Source of the DNA: Spongilla lacustris
Lineage: Eukaryota > Porifera > Demospongiae > Spongillida > Spongillidae
Length of the DNA: 64,000 nucleotides
NCBI GenBank assembly: GCA_949361645.1
Contig: OX442425.1
Coordinates: 2,410,171 to 2,474,170 of the forward strand
Direction: 5' to 3'
Shown: piece after piece, positions 11,865-24,575 of the stretch
How positions within the stretch are numbered: position 1 is the first letter of the stretch
Layout: each line of letters opens with the position of its first letter
Made by a program: the position numbers and the translations under genes
Notes under the pieces: generated by a model
Database searches by the model: none
What the model was told of the DNA's origin: nothing
What the model saw: the letters and a program-made list of their open reading frames with translations, nothing else

Positions 11865-11930
11865 GTGTGTGGTGTGTGGTGTGTGTGTGGTGTGTGTGTG
11901 GTGTGTGTGTGGTGTGTGTTTGTGTGGTAA
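11325..11930. repeat. GT-rich satellite (GTGTGTGGT units)
   Basis: 600 bases of (GT)n are broken by GGT, GCAT and GAGT, giving a higher-order pattern. It fills the stretch between the LANCL blocks HGLAGIMAVLLQ and VKPCVDYLL. Long open frames in it (Cys-Val or His-Thr repeats) are artefacts. Confidence 0.95.
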
Positions 11931-13239
11931 TCTCACATCCACCACTTATGAATGCTATGTCAATATACAGTCATATTTTCTGCCCAGGTGTACACCCTAG
12001 TCCCCAGTCTTCAGCTATTGCATATTTGCCTAGGTGAAGCCCTGTGTAGACTACCTTCTCTTCCTGAAGATGCCCTTGGGGCAAGCTGGTGCACTATTAT
12101 CATGGAGCACCTGGTGTCATTGTTGTTTGCCATGCCTACAGGATTATGGGGTTAAAGTGTACATTATAGAGTATTCAGGGGTTATAGGGATAAGGTATAC
12201 ATGTACAGCAAATTTTTTAAAAACCCTTAGGAGTTATGTGTAGAGTGCGGCGCGGTTGTATGGGTGCTGGTTATGAAAGCTGATTGTTGCACAATGGGAT
12301 GTGCTTATGAGACATTGTCAGCATTATATGTGCACATATTTAGCAACTAGCTAACATCATCACTTGGGGGTTGCTACAACATTTTTTATGACATCATCTA
12401 TAATTATGACGTCTATGATAGGTGTTTGGTGATAGCAAGTATCTCAATGCTGCGGTGGGCTGTGGGGAAGTGGTCTGGGACTGAGGGCTCCTTCGCAAGG
12501 GGTATGGATTATGTCATGGTGTTGCAGGAAATGCCTACACCTTCCTGCAGCTGTTCATAATGACCAGCAGGGCAGAGTACTCCAATAGGGCAGTGAAGGT
12601 GAGTGTGTGTAGATGTGAAGATATGTAGTAATGGTGGTGGAGAGTATTGTGTGAGATGCATGCATTAGCCACATATGGGAATGTGTCTGTAAATATGGTG
12701 TTGCCTTCCATCTAGTTTACAGAGTGGTGCCTCTCTAGTTTACTGACATGAGGCGTCGTATTCCTGGCCATCCCTTCTCGCTGTTTGAAGGTGAGGATGT
12801 ATAATGGTACACATGCATGTATCTAAACCTGGTCCCCAGACCTTTGGCATACATATATGCACTACCATGTATCTTATGCAGACCCAGTTCTATTCTATAA
12901 ACAGGTATAGCCAGGCCCATGACCCCATCGCAAGCCTTCTACCCAGCCTTGGAGCTGCCCTCCAATAAAAGCACATCATGAGCAACAAGTGGACCTGTTC
13001 AAGGTTCATGCATTTGCTTGGCTTGTGGTTCAATCATAACAGTCTGTTAACTATTTTAGGCACACTGGAAATGAGAAAGATCCCCTTTGTAGGTTTTGCT
13101 TACACAGTGTTAACATATTTTAACCCTGCTGTGAACAGATTGAAGTGGCCATCATGGATGCCTATATGGGACACATCACTTTACCTTTTCAGTGGCCATT
13201 GACAAGACAGTCGGAAATCACATCATCTATGCTTGCTAA

Positions 13240-13530
13240 TCTAGGTATCAGTTTTTTTTTAAATTATCTGTGTTAATGTTTTTCATTCATAAATTGAAAG
13301 ATATTTCAAGTAATTAAAAACATCTCTGAATACGTTGGTGTATAGGATTTGAAGGCAATGGTGGTGTAAAAAGGAAGGGAACAAGGGCCTATTAATAAGG
13401 CCATAGGGTAGCTCTGTATTTAGCACACAAACGTGCATGCAATATCCTACACATGTGCTATATAGACCCCACCCCTCCACCATTGCCTTCAAAACCTATA
13501 TACTACCCAACTTTCTCATATAGAGAATAT
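13240..13530. mobile_element. Older copy of the foldback family
   Basis: GGATTTGAAGGCAATGGTGG at about 13347 is mirrored by CCACCATTGCCTTCAAAAC at about 13476. The outer parts carry a ttctctatatgagaaagttg-type word like the one in the arms of 9717-10018. Arms are more diverged than in that copy. No gene is seen in this stretch. Confidence 0.6.
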
Positions 13531-13549
13531 TTACTTGTAAATATCTAAA

Positions 13550-14210
13550 TGTTGCCTGTTAGTCCCCTCCACCAATACTCCTAATTAGTGCCCCCCTCCC
13601 CAACACTACTTATTGCCCCCCCTGCCCAGTGCCATGAAGGCACTCCACCAATACTCCCTATTAGTGCCCCCCCCCCCCCCCCAGGTGTGCAGAAGGGCAT
13701 GGGAGACTTGCTGTGGTCACTGTCATGAAGGCATCCCTCAAGAACAAGGCCAGTGCCGGTGGAACCAGGGGGGGGGGTAGGAATTACCCCCCCCCCCCCC
13801 CCCCCCCCCAACTTTTACCTTTATTACATAAAGAATTTAATCATCAGCTGCATGGAAGTGATAAAGCGAACACGGACAGCACCTACCCCCCCCCCCCCCC
13901 CCCACTCGTTGAATTGGCCGAACGCGAACAGCACTGCCTCCCCCCCCACCCCCCACCCCCGCTCGTTGAATCGGCCGAACGCAGACAGCACCCCCTCCTT
14001 ATGTATCATCCACTCACCACCTTGAAGCATGCCCCTCCCCCTCTCAAGCACCCTCTTAGTTACCTTACCTCCCTGGTGAGGAACAGGTAGGCGGATGCTA
14101 GTAGCAGACCATAGCAACACCAGTGCTCTAAGCAGGATAGTCCCTGCCTTCAGGGGTGGCGGAAGGTGTTTTGTAGTGGGGGGGGGGGGGGGGGGGGCAA
14201 AACTATGAAT
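13550..14210. repeat. C/G homopolymer tracts with short tandem repeats
   Basis: Runs of C at 13667-13682, about 13789-13809 and 13886-13902 and a run of G at about 14179-14201 alternate with repeats. One repeat is ccaatactcctaattagtgccccc. Another is a roughly 55-base unit with cgttgaatcggccgaacgc. Proline-rich open frames here are by-products. Confidence 0.85.
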
Positions 14211-14800
14211 ACGTGATAAGGAGGGTCAGACCTTTCAATGCACAAACATAGCTGTAGTACAAAGGTGAGTCAGCAGTTTCTCATTGATGGTTATCTACAT
14301 GTACATGTATGGAGGAGGAGGAGCTGTCCATTGGTACTAGAATGGCTGCGAAGGTTTAATCACATGTAATAGATCTACAAGGGTACATGTACCAAAGGTC
14401 AGCCACACACCAATAACACATATACACAACCACCTGAATGAAAACATACATGTACAACAGATGATACTATACCGCACAACCATCACATCCGAGACTGCCG
14501 TATGTTCTAATACTGAGATCTGCTACCAGAGAAGATACGATTGGTTCACATATGTATTGCCTCCTTGTACACAAGAGATGCTAGGTCACCGATTGCATCC
14601 TGTACCACTATTAATTTATGATAGGCTAGACTAGATGGACTTCTATGGAGAGCGATGAACAAAGACACTACGCAAATGCTATACATATGCTATATTGTGG
14701 ACTCAAAGGATATATGAATGTTATTTACACGGAATTGGCGCGCGCATGCGCAGTTATCACTGGAAGCATCATTTTTGTTTTTGATTTTTCCGTGCCCGTC

Positions 14801-15002
14801 ATGGTTGCTCCAGTCGTTCCTGTACAACCTGTAAGTGGTGCACCTGTGTGTTTATTTGTGTGTCTATATATGTCTAGCCAGTATTTTGTAGCTTCATTCC
14901 TCTTATTCACTCTACTAGTACCACCAGCTGAGTACCACCACCGTGACTCACAGCGCCTCGTGTGCTTCAGGTGGCCATGACGAGTACACCGTGCGTTGGC
15001 AG
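14801..15002 (+). CDS. Possible first exons of an unrecognised gene
   Basis: ATG at 14801 opens MVAPVVPVQP, followed by a gtaagt donor at 14831. A cttcag acceptor at 14970 begins VAMTSTPCVG, with another gtaagt donor at 15003. Both exons are very short and unsupported by any known family. A CpG-containing stretch at 15060-15320 follows, with no gene seen to about 15680. Very tentative. Confidence 0.2.
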
Positions 15003-15979
15003 GTAAGTAGAGTAGGCCTTTGTTAGTCACATTTCTATGGGAACTTTTTTTTTTAATTAAGGGGTCATTATTCGCTCAACCGGGCCGCGATGCGAAAAGG
15101 TTCCGTCGCATGTGGCTACGTGAAGCATTTGCTTTGACGCCATGCCCATGGTAAGTCAGCACGAAGATGTATTCTGTTATCGTCGAAGACGACGTAGTTA
15201 AAAACGAAACGTTGTTATAGGCCTATCCTCGAGTCATTGTTGTACGCTCGCACGTGCCTAGCTCTCTTCCGTGCGTTTCCTCTCTCCATTGCACGTAGCT
15301 ATACATGTGCAAGTGGTGCTGTGGTGGCGACGGCGATGCATGGCCAATAATCATTCGTATTAATTTTAAAAATTACTGTGTAGTTCTGGTACCGGTACTC
15401 ATACCTGATCCGAAGAGCGAGTGTGCATGTACTCATACGAGTTGCATGAATACATTAGCGCTATAAACACTGTGCATGTGGAGTGCGCATCAAATCAAAT
15501 GTGAATAGAAAATGAAACAATAATAATATTTGGGCAAATAATCAGCATCTTCGCTACACGTGATTATATTCACAAGGCACTGCTGCATCTAGCACACAAT
15601 GTCTAATTACTCAAGTTAAAAAAAAAATCCAACATCAGTATTATCTGCGTCTTTCCTACTGCCTTCAGAGCTTTGAATGGTTATCTGTGTGGGCCTTTGC
15701 ACCTCATTATTTGTGCCGATCACAGGTGCTTACATTCCCACACTGGCCCTCACAACCTGCATGCTGTTGTGGTGTTCATTTATGTGATGCAGACAGGCAA
15801 TATTGGACGGATGTGGCATTTTGTTCCTTTTTTTTAAAAAAAAAGCACTGTATTTACTTTTATTTATATTTATTAGAACTGCAGCCGCATAAAGGGATGG
15901 ATGAAAGATAGCTGCATTACATGTAGAGCAGCAGCTGAATCACCTGCCGCCAGCAGCAGCTGTTCGGCTGGCCCAGCCC

Positions 15980-16100
15980 CTCAGCACCACCACCTTCAGC
16001 ACCACCACCATCACAGGAGAGAAGGCTCTCAGCTCTGGAGGCCAATGTTGAAGAGCTGAGGGTACAGCTGCTCTCAATAGGGGATGTGGAGGATGTGCAG
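15980..16100 (+). CDS. Candidate coiled-coil exon, unrecognised gene
   Basis: A frame with proline-rich PSAPPPSQ continues as RRLSALEANVEELRVQLLS and ends at a gtatgt donor (16101). The second half looks like a coiled coil. The acceptor is uncertain because several CAG sites lie upstream. It may belong with the exons at 17883-20097, but phases with those cannot be proven. Confidence 0.4.
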
Positions 16101-16199
16101 GTATGTTCGAGGCGATAGGTTCTGCCCAAGTACAGCACTTTATTCTTCATTCTGTTCTCTCCCTCTAGCTTCTCTCTTACTAAATGGGGGACAGATGTG

Positions 16200-16350
16200 G
16201 AGGGGACATACAAGGAGGATATACCCCCCTCCCTGTATGTTCCCCTCCTACACCTCTCAGTGATGCTGATGAGATCATTATTATCATTGAGGAGACACCT
16301 TGTTGCGAATCCTGTGGAAGGAGATCATTTCTGGTTCACCTCATGCAGTA
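16200..16350 (+). other. Segment duplicated at 32925-33010
   Basis: Bases from agtgatgctgatgagatcat to ggagatcatttctgg resemble agtgatgctcactagctcac to agttagatcatatgg at 32925-33005. The second copy reads VITEEAPSVENPPVEVRSYG and looks coding. This copy is less clear. Confidence 0.35.
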
Positions 16351-16762
16351 TATCGGAGCCCATGTCAATTAACGTACACAGTGGTACCATTGTTCCTGTT
16401 AAGTACTCCACTGCTAATAAGGCAGGCTGTCATGCTCTAGGTCTGGGTTAAAGGGCTTAGGAGTGAGTGTGTGTTGTGAGGGACTGGATTCTGTTATGCA
16501 TGCTCCTAAATGTGCATACATGTATGTGTGTGCAAGAGTTTCAGAGAATTTGTTGATATTTGAGGATTTAGTATTTTCCTTAAGTATCAATAGTCAAAAT
16601 TATCTTCTAAGTGTGAATTGGGTTCCAAATATACCTACATAGCTGTGCATATTAGGTACACCAAACTGATAGCTATGAGTAGTGAGGTAGCTTTACCAAT
16701 AGATTATTGAGTTAGCAGTGATGGCCTTGGCCCTGTCACCATTCCTCAAGCATGTGAAGGTT

Positions 16763-16889
16763 GGGAGAGGGTGAGGGAGGGAGGGAGGGGGAGGGAGGGA
16801 GGGAGGGAGGGGAGGGAGGGAGGGGAGGGAGGGAGGGGAGGGAGGGAGGGAGGGAGGGGGAGGGGAGGGAGGGGGAGGGAGGGAGGGGG
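16763..16889. repeat. (GGGA)n purine tract
   Basis: Continuous GGGA/GGGGA units on the plus strand. No coding meaning. Confidence 0.95.
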
Positions 16890-17334
16890 TTGAGTTAACA
16901 GGCTGCATCTCTCACTTCAATGTTAGGGTAATTAAATTCAGACTCCCTTTTGTGCATACGTTTTACCAAGATGTACTTCATGTGTGCGATCATCATGCCT
17001 GGAATCACGATTTTTTTTCTAGCTCTTGTATCTCGCTTTATACCTTCTGTCTCTACCTTCGTACGCTTAGTGACCTTAGCATCCTTCTCTTGTGCTTCTT
17101 ATAGCGGTCGCTTTAGGCAGGAATCTCCCCTAGCTTTCATTTAGTGGTATCACATACAGATTGAAAAACAGTTGCCAAACTGTTCAGTCTTGAATTTCTT
17201 TTGCCCCGTTGGTGTGAGATGCAGCCAGTGGAATAGACATTTTTGTGAAGGTGAACGTGGGATGGTGCAGCATACTTATGTTTGAACACTGAAACTGTTA
17301 AGCTTGCGTTCTCTTTCACAAAAAAGCCCCCGCA

Positions 17335-17480
17335 TAGTACTTGTACAGGGGTGTACTGGGGTGGGCCCACATATAGTTGTACTGGGGTGGAGGGTGGGCC
17401 CCACATAATAGTTGTACTGGGGTGGGCCCACATATAGTTGTACTGGGGTGGGCCCACATAGTAGTTGTACTGGGGTGGGA
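17335..17480. repeat. GTACTGGGGTGGGCCCACATA tandem repeat
   Basis: About six units of 25 to 35 bases with core gtactggggtggg and cccacatatagtt. Confidence 0.85.
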
Positions 17481-17882
17481 GAACTTGCTTCCCTCTCTGT
17501 GTTGCCTCTTCTTTCACTCTTGAGGGGTGTCCAGGGGGAGGGCACTTTTGGGCATGCCCACCCAATAGTGTTCTCCCAACTGGAGAAGCCTTACCCCTCC
17601 CTGTCCTTAAGTCACAGGTCCATGGGTGGAGGGGGGTGGGGCACTTTGGGCATGTGCCCCCTCCCCTCACACACCATGGATTTGCTGCTGCCCCTTTCTC
17701 ATACTTCTCTTACCAGGCAAGCAGACCTGGGTGTACCACTCCAGGGAGGGAGGGAGGGCAAATGTGTTTGTGAGAGGAGAAAAAAATACCATGTTTTTAA
17801 AACTATCCAAGAAGCCTGCTGGACATATAAGTTGTGCCTGACGAATCTGTTGATAATTGTGCAGGTTGCAGCAATTCCTGAG

Positions 17883-20097
17883 CACTTCATGCTATCAAGA
17901 AGGGGCTGAAGCCACTGCTGGATCTCCATTCCCAGGTCCATTCCCTCCCCATCTTATTCTATCCACCACTACTGCTGGGAGGGGCCTGCTGAGCTATGAA
18001 CACTGGCGAGCTGTGTGAGCTATATGTGCAGGGCTATGTGTGCAGGGCTCTGTGTGCAGGGCTATGTGTGTGCAGGGCTATGTGTGCAGGGCTATGTGTG
18101 CAGGGCTATGTGTGCAGGGCTATGTGTGCAGGGATATGTGTGCAGGGCTATGTGTGCAGGGCTATGTGTGCAGGGCTATGTGTGCAGGGCTTTGTGTGCA
18201 GGGCTATGTGTGCAGGGCTATGTGTGCAGGGCTGTGTGTGCAGGGCTATGTGTGCAGGGCTATGTGTGCAGGGCTATGTGTGCAGGGCTATGTGTGCAGG
18301 GCTATGTGTGCATGGCTATGTGTGCAGGGCTATGTGTGCAGGGCTATGTGTGCATGGCTATGTGTGCAGGGCTATGTGTGCAGGGCTATGTGTGCAGGGC
18401 TATGTGTGCAGGGCTATGTGTGCAGGCTATGTGTGCAGGGCTATGTGTGCAGGGCTATGTGTGCAGGGCTATGTGTGCAGGGCTATGTGTGCAGGGCTAT
18501 GTGCAGGCTGTGTGTGCAGGGCTATGTGTGCAGGGCTATTTGTGCAGGGCTATGTGTGCAGAGCTATGCTGGTGAGCTGTGTTAATAAGAAATAGAAAAC
18601 AGTTATTAATTAAAATCACAGTGCTAATTACAACAAGGTACTATTTGTCACACAGCTTATTGTAAGGTGTCGTTTTTACATGTGTATTGTACATGGTACA
18701 TGTGCATGACTTTCATCACACTTATCAGCAATCTACGCTCACAGTGATAACAAATGTATAATACACACTGTAGCTTGAGCTATACATGTATGTACTACAT
18801 GTACACATGTAGCTGTACATATCTTACAATGTGCTTATACCTCTTCTCTCCACACGGATTAGCTGCTGAAGGAGGACCCAGAGGCAAATCCCTTGGGAAG
18901 GTGGACGATTATCATTCTGCAGGACAGCGGTGAGTTTAAGACCAGTTCATACTTAGTGGATACTGGCCTAGGACTTGTACATGTGCATGGAAATACATAA
19001 CATTGAATTCCCCACCAAGTGATTTGTTAATTAATATTCAAGTAATTTTATGATTCAGTGGGATTACTTGTGCGAAGGCAGGTGTGCATGCACCTCTTGT
19101 GTGTACGATGATCGTGTTGCATTAAAAAAGCTCCTTTTGCAGGTGCCACGACTGTATCTCCTGCAGGTACCCCATCATCTGGACTTGTACAGGGCACAGG
19201 GTTGAGTGAGTGGAGGTGTAGACGTGTGGACGTTTTCCTTATGATCAAACAGAGGATGGCTTTCATCTTCTGTCCTTCACTACAGAGAGGACCAGATTGA
19301 CCTCTCCAGTAAACCAGACATGCAGGCCCTCAGCATGTGCTTATTACCAACTACTACATGTACACATACTTGTATGGATGGCAGCTTGAGATGTTAGAAG
19401 TCAAGCACCTGTACATGTAAGCGATATAGTTAGGTCTAATTACTTGTTGTATATGTACATGTAATTGTTGAGGGAGTGATATTTAAGCCTATGGTATGTG
19501 TGCATGTATCATTGTCAATAATGCTGGAAACAGAAATGTCAAACTGAGCATGTACATGTGTGTTAATAAATAGAAATGATATTTTTAACAAGAAGTTATA
19601 TAGATAACCAATATATGTCATATTATGTGTATCACATGCCAATTGTTTGCTTAAAATACAAATAGAGTAGATTTTTAATTATCCGCTCAGCTAAATATGT
19701 CAAGTCTTACATAAATGAGTTACAACCAACCATAAAGTATTCCCATTGTGGGGAAAAGGGTCATGTGTAAAGGGCTGTATCTCTGTAATCATTATTGCTA
19801 TTTTAAGTTATGTTCAGGTACCATTTCTTTCTTGCAATGTTTACATGTAAGTGGTTAGAGATACACTGAAAAAAAATTTATGATAGGGAGAATGTACAGT
19901 ACGGTGTGAATGGGAGAATGGAAACAATGTGATACATGCCAAATAATTAACTTAATTATTGTAGATTACGTGGCCACTCCTGGGACTCTTGGAGCCAGAG
20001 ATACTACTGCTTTGGAGATATGTGCTTCCTCACATGATAGGTGCAATAATGACACAGCTTAGCCGCCACAAGCGTATCATGAAGATTGCAGTTGTAG
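17883..20097 (+). CDS. Candidate multi-exon gene, unrecognised
   Basis: Exons with consistent phase: 17883-17935 (LHAIKKGLKPLLDLHSQ), 18863-18929 (LLKEDPEANPLGRWTIIILQ then DS), and an exon from 19142 (GATTVSPAGTPSSGLVQG). Further open pieces are about 19288-19360 (EDQIDLSSKPDMQALSM) and 19965-20097 (PLLGLLEPEILLLWRYVLPH, then MIGAIMTQLSRHKRI). The first three join in frame through AG and gtgagt-type donors. The 14-base satellite at 18022-18575 sits in the first intron. No known domain is recognised, and no start or stop is assigned. It may be degraded. Confidence 0.35.
18022..18575. repeat. 14-base minisatellite GTGTGCAGGGCTAT
   Basis: About 40 units of gtgtgcagggctat with few changes (catggctat, gggatat). 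The three long overlapping open frames (CAGLCVQGYVCRAM) arise only because 14 bases times three gives an open 42-base cycle. Confidence 0.95.
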
Positions 20098-23000
20098 GTA
20101 GTACACACCATATCTTGACACAAGGCCTTGATACAAATTAGCCGCTCTAAGGTCAACCAGTACCTCAACCATTGAGCTACTCATCATCATCACAACAATG
20201 TTTCTTATACCCCTCTTGTCTACATATCCTTACATCAAACTCATTGCGACACCAGAGTATATGTTTCCAGCACATGCTCATTCACCAATTGAGCCTTACG
20301 CTTTCAATAATACACTTTGGACAGTTTGCCCCATACTGTCGTACCTCCTTTTTGACCATTGATCAATCGGTATGGATTGTCACTTTGCTTGCACATTTTA
20401 AAGCTTCATCATCAATCCCTCCTCAAGGCTGGATTGCAAGACAGATACCAAGCCAGGTGTATTTAACAACAAGGTACATGCCTAGTATTGGCAAGGTGAG
20501 ATGGCAAGTGGCAGTAATACCACATATGTAACATTGGATACTTGAAAAGGTGTGAGTTCAGAAGAGGCTTGTGTTTTGTGGCTGCACTTACATGTATGCA
20601 GTCACTAAATGCTGGGAGCTTTGTGCTCCACAGTAACACTGGGAACCTCCAGAGGATCACGTCTGGACTGGAATGGCAGGAGAGAGACAGAGAACGTTGT
20701 GGAAGGTCGTGAACAATGTAAGGAACACAGGTCGAATGAGGAAACTACCTCATACTGCTATTGACCACTGAGAAAAGAAGATAGGCTCTTTTACTCAGTT
20801 GTAATGATGTCGTCAGGCGGAAGATATGGAAATTGACTGATATGACAGACTTGCCCTTGATGTAGATACTGTACCACATGAGCACACTTGATTTCCATAG
20901 CACTTTGCTGGTATGGTCATTACTCGCCACCAAGGTTGGAATCTCCTGGCCAACCACCTAAGACCAGTCTTAACTCCAGCCAATATGGGTTTTTTAAAGC
21001 TGTCCGATCTCTGATTGAGGTTACTTTCACCGGGCAGTCCTCAAGTGTCAACGCTATGTCTCCTGGCAACAAGACCTTGTTTTTGGGCTACGCCTACCAA
21101 AGCCATGACCATTGCTGTCCTATTGTCCAATCTATTCACTGTAGGGGCGCTCATATCAGTGCCCACCACTGGATTCTTACTGATAGCATGGCAGGGGCAC
21201 TTTGAGACTAAGGAGAACATATCATATTGAAAAGGTTTCGGTTGTAGTATAAAATGAAGCACCTACCCAAAAAATACTGCTACTCCATAGCTGCATAGAT
21301 AATTGCCAGGCCCTCCTTCTCTACCTGTGAATATTTTCTTTTTCACTGGAGGAAATTCAATTTTTTTTTTTAAATTTGTTTTGATTAGGTAATGTCTTAC
21401 AGCCTTATGACAGTAGCCTCCTTTATGGCTCTCAAGGTGTACCATGACCTTCTTTATAGTACCCCTTGTGTGCTATGGCTTTCTCTATGGCACCCTGATG
21501 TACCATGGCCTCCTTTATGATATCATGGTTAGTAGTGGCCTCAGCATTTTCAGAGGGGTGCACGCCCCAAATTAGGCAGGGTCACCGATTGACTCTGGAT
21601 TACTATACATGCGAGGGCTAGAAGGCTACCTGGCATCAACACATACTGCAATCTAATTGAACGTCGTTTTAGGGAGTGGAGGTGAAGGGGTATGTCCAGG
21701 GCCTCTGGCCACCCCTGACGGTGGGCACTTCGGTATGGCACCCCTGGTGTGGGTGTGAACACCCCTCGCGTGGATGTGGTAGTGTGATACTTATGTGTTA
21801 GTTGGTCAATGGGCCTTCACTCATCACCCACTGATGGATGCAGCTATTGCATCAGCCCAGTGACTTAAAAATGAGCGTTGCATATCAGAATATGATTGGT
21901 TAGCCTCCATAGTATTGGCTGTGATCAATAAATGCAAAAACTAACGCCCGGCTGGTATATCATTGACAGCAAAGGAGAGCTTGCTGATAAGAAAAGTAGT
22001 TGAGACTTACTGGTTTTTGAGTACCCGAACCAGCCATAAGCAGATCAGAGAATGTCCTTCCATTTATCCTCGAGTCCTAAAATGATGTTGATCCTGCTTC
22101 TACTAGTGTAACAGTGGTCACTAGTCTGGGGCCTCTGCCCCCTCCTTTACCATGGTTGTACAGCTACCCAACCTCAAGCCTGTCCACACACCTGTCTTCA
22201 ATTGAGGTTCACCCACCTCTCCCTTCCACTTCAATTTAGGTTCAAGACCACCTCAGCCAGTGTGCAATTCTACCAATGAGCCTCCCCTGTACGGCAGCTT
22301 TACACTCTTCTCAAGTGTCGCATACACGTCCACCACACCACTGCGTACTATTTTTTGTTGTTGGCAGATCAGAGGAGGCCATGGACCTTTTCACTATGGT
22401 CTGATGCATACTCCTCTCCTCAGCTTCCTTTTATAGGGCACACCTTCATCCTCTCCCCTTGCACCTCTTCCCTGGGCAATGGGAGAGGATGTTTTAGCGA
22501 ATGTAGTGCACCCCACATGGTTAAAATAGTTTTGTCCTCTCCCCTATTGAATCCTTGGATCTCTCTTGTGGCCTTTTCATTCTGACCGCTACAGCCCCTC
22601 TAGATCGGAGTATCTGTAGAGATGGGCATCCCAACTTCATGCACTTCTTAGTTAGCAGCTGGCTTCAGCTAACATCCATGATTCAGACCTTTTCCTACAG
22701 AACCTATGCAACCGCCAGCCCTGATGGTCTAATAACAAGTGGAAAAACAGGAGAATGTGATCACTGCACTTCTTTGCCATAGTGATACTCTAGCACTCAC
22801 TCCTATAGTTGGATTCCCATAGCATGGAGTTCGTACACTTTCCAAGATGTACATGTACAAGTTAACCTACTGCAAAGTGTAGGATTTATTATTTTTGTAT
22901 GAAGCCACTCTTTCCCTTTCCCTGGACATCAAAGTGCCTAAGGTGCGTGCAGTACCCATGAGGAACTCTGTTAATCTGAGGAGGATGGTCACCAGGTCGG

Positions 23001-23780
23001 CACTGCTACATGTATGCATACTTGGATGGTTTGTTAATGGAGAGTCGTGCTTAGGTGGGTGATGGACAAGGAGGAGCTTGCCTTGAGCCTGGAAGTTGTC
23101 ATTGGTGAAAGAAATAGTTCCCCACTGCTCTGCAAAATGGAGTTGTCAGAAACTAGCTTTTGAAGCACTTAGGGTTAAGTAGGATTCAACCAGCAATGTA
23201 GGGCCTGATGTTTGCCCTGCAAACAGATTTCAGTCTTTGACCGATACTGGAATAATGCCAGAAGAGCAATGGAGAGGAATGTCTTCCTTCGAGATCTGGT
23301 CATTCACGCTCAGCCCTCTAAGGCAGAGGAAGATTATCTGGCATTCTATTTTGGGGCAACTCTTAGGCCAGATGTCCAGACGTTGGAACAAGGGTGGATC
23401 AAAGTAAGGGCCTAGACCATGGCAGGCTGAAATCTCCTTGTAGAGTTTTATGCTAATTATTTTATGGTGCTGGAATGCAGAATCTTTTTATGGAGTGCAG
23501 TGTCCAGTGGACAACTTCATGTGGCCTGTTGCAAGACCTGTCTAAGAGTTCTGTAAGCTGAAGTTGTTGGCATATGTACTCAAAATCAAACACTTCATGG
23601 AAACTGTCCAGTCGCAATGGTAGGTGAACAACGTTCATTACAACCTTGGCTTACAACTGTTTGCCCACTTACAAGATGGAGGAGTACTAAGTGCACCTTA
23701 TTGCATTCTTTAGAGCCTCCTCTAAGCTGTCATTGGCCAATTACGTACCACTGTGGAGAGGATTTTCTCCAAAGGTGTGG
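20098..23780. other. Long stretch without a supported gene
   Basis: Several open frames of 60 to 119 codons occur on both strands (for example 20172-20531 plus, and 23212-23415 plus reading NNARRAMERNVFLRDLVIHA). None has a recognisable domain or a consistent exon chain. A drifted tandem pattern with taccatgacctcctttat-like words is at 21410-21545. The region looks like old transposon debris. Confidence 0.4.
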
Positions 23781-23982
23781 GAGAAGTACTTATCAACAGT
23801 TTGCTTTGTAAACACAGATAATAATAGATGCGAGTTATAATGTCTTTGGTATACATGTAGGACAGCTTTCAAAGGAAATTGAGAGCTGTTGTTCGACTTA
23901 CCTGGAGATGAATCTGTGGCTATAAAAACCCTGTCTTCCATTGCTTGCAACGTGTCTGGCACTGCTGCTCATGTGGAATCCG

Positions 23983-24575
23983 ATGGTGGAATGGCCATCA
24001 AGCTAAGTGTCTGGCCTATGATGGAACAGCCATCAAGCTCAGTGTCTGGCCTATGGTGGAATGGCCATCAAGCTCAGTGTCTGGCCTATGGTGGAACGGC
24101 CATCAAGCTCAGTGTCTGGCCTATGGTGGAATGGCCATCATGCTCAGTGTCTGGCCTATGGTGGAACGGCCATCAAGCTCAGTGTCTGGCCTGTGGTGGA
24201 ACGGCCATCAAGCTCAGTGTCTGACCTATGGTGGAATGGCCATCAAGCACAGTGTCTGGCCTATGGTAGAACAACCATCAAGCACAGTGTCTGGCCTGTG
24301 GTGGAACGGCCATCAAGCTCAGTGTCTGACCTATGGTGGAACAGCCATCAAGCACAGTGTCTGGCCTATGGTGGAACGGCCATCAAGCTCAGTGTCTGGC
24401 CTATGGTGGAATGGCCATCAAGCTCAGTGTCTGGCCTATGGTAGAACAACCATCAAGCTCAGTGTCTGGCCTATGGTGGAATGGCCATCAAGCACAGTGT
24501 CTGGCCTATGGTGGAATGGCCATCAAGCACAGTGTCTGGCCTATGGTGGAATGGCCATCAAGCACAGTGTCTGGC
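23983..24575. repeat. 35-base minisatellite, block 1
   Basis: About 17 units of tatggtggaatggccatcaa plus gctcagtgtctggcc, exactly 35 bases apart. Each unit has aacgg or aatgg and agctc or agcac variants. Because 35 is not a multiple of three, all three frames stay open, which explains the overlapping open frames. Confidence 0.95.

Larger units (their letters stand above)
8312..12969 (+). pseudogene. LanC-like protein (LANCL) pseudogene, dispersed exons
   Basis: Blocks in the family order are visible: SLLNLHLQ (8315), ILCGSSGPLAVGH (about 8470), SELLFSHVGYLYSLPFVNG (about 8600), MAALVLRHCGRFIWQ (11149), HGKYYLGAAHGLAGIMAVLL (11259-11320), VKPCVDYLLFLK (12033), LVHYYHGAPGVI (12089), [20 protein letters not shown] (12486), EWCL and PFSLFEG (12722-12790), and a PALEL end near 12950. 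LANCL proteins bind glutathione and zinc and add glutathione to dehydroamino acids. This copy looks dead. There is an in-frame TGA just before [13 protein letters not shown] deletion shifts frame between VKPCVDYLLFLK and LVHYYHGAPG. The donor after AYR is lost, and another shift precedes PFSLFEG. The zinc cysteine expected in HWCHGAPG is Tyr, while the Cys-His of GLCHG remains. Foldback and satellite DNA separate its halves. Confidence 0.75.

Noticed and set aside
11272..12037. Cys/Val-rich and His/Thr-rich long open frames
   Set aside because: Products of the GT-rich satellite, open on both strands, with no splice or domain support.
12480..12490. Selenocysteine reading of the in-frame TGA in the LANCL relic
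   Set aside because: Other shifts, a lost donor and a lost zinc Cys show a pseudogene; LANCL is not a known selenoprotein family.
17996..18595. Three overlapping open frames of 181 to 199 codons
   Set aside because: A 14-base repeat without stops is open in all three frames; the peptides are the same cycle offset.
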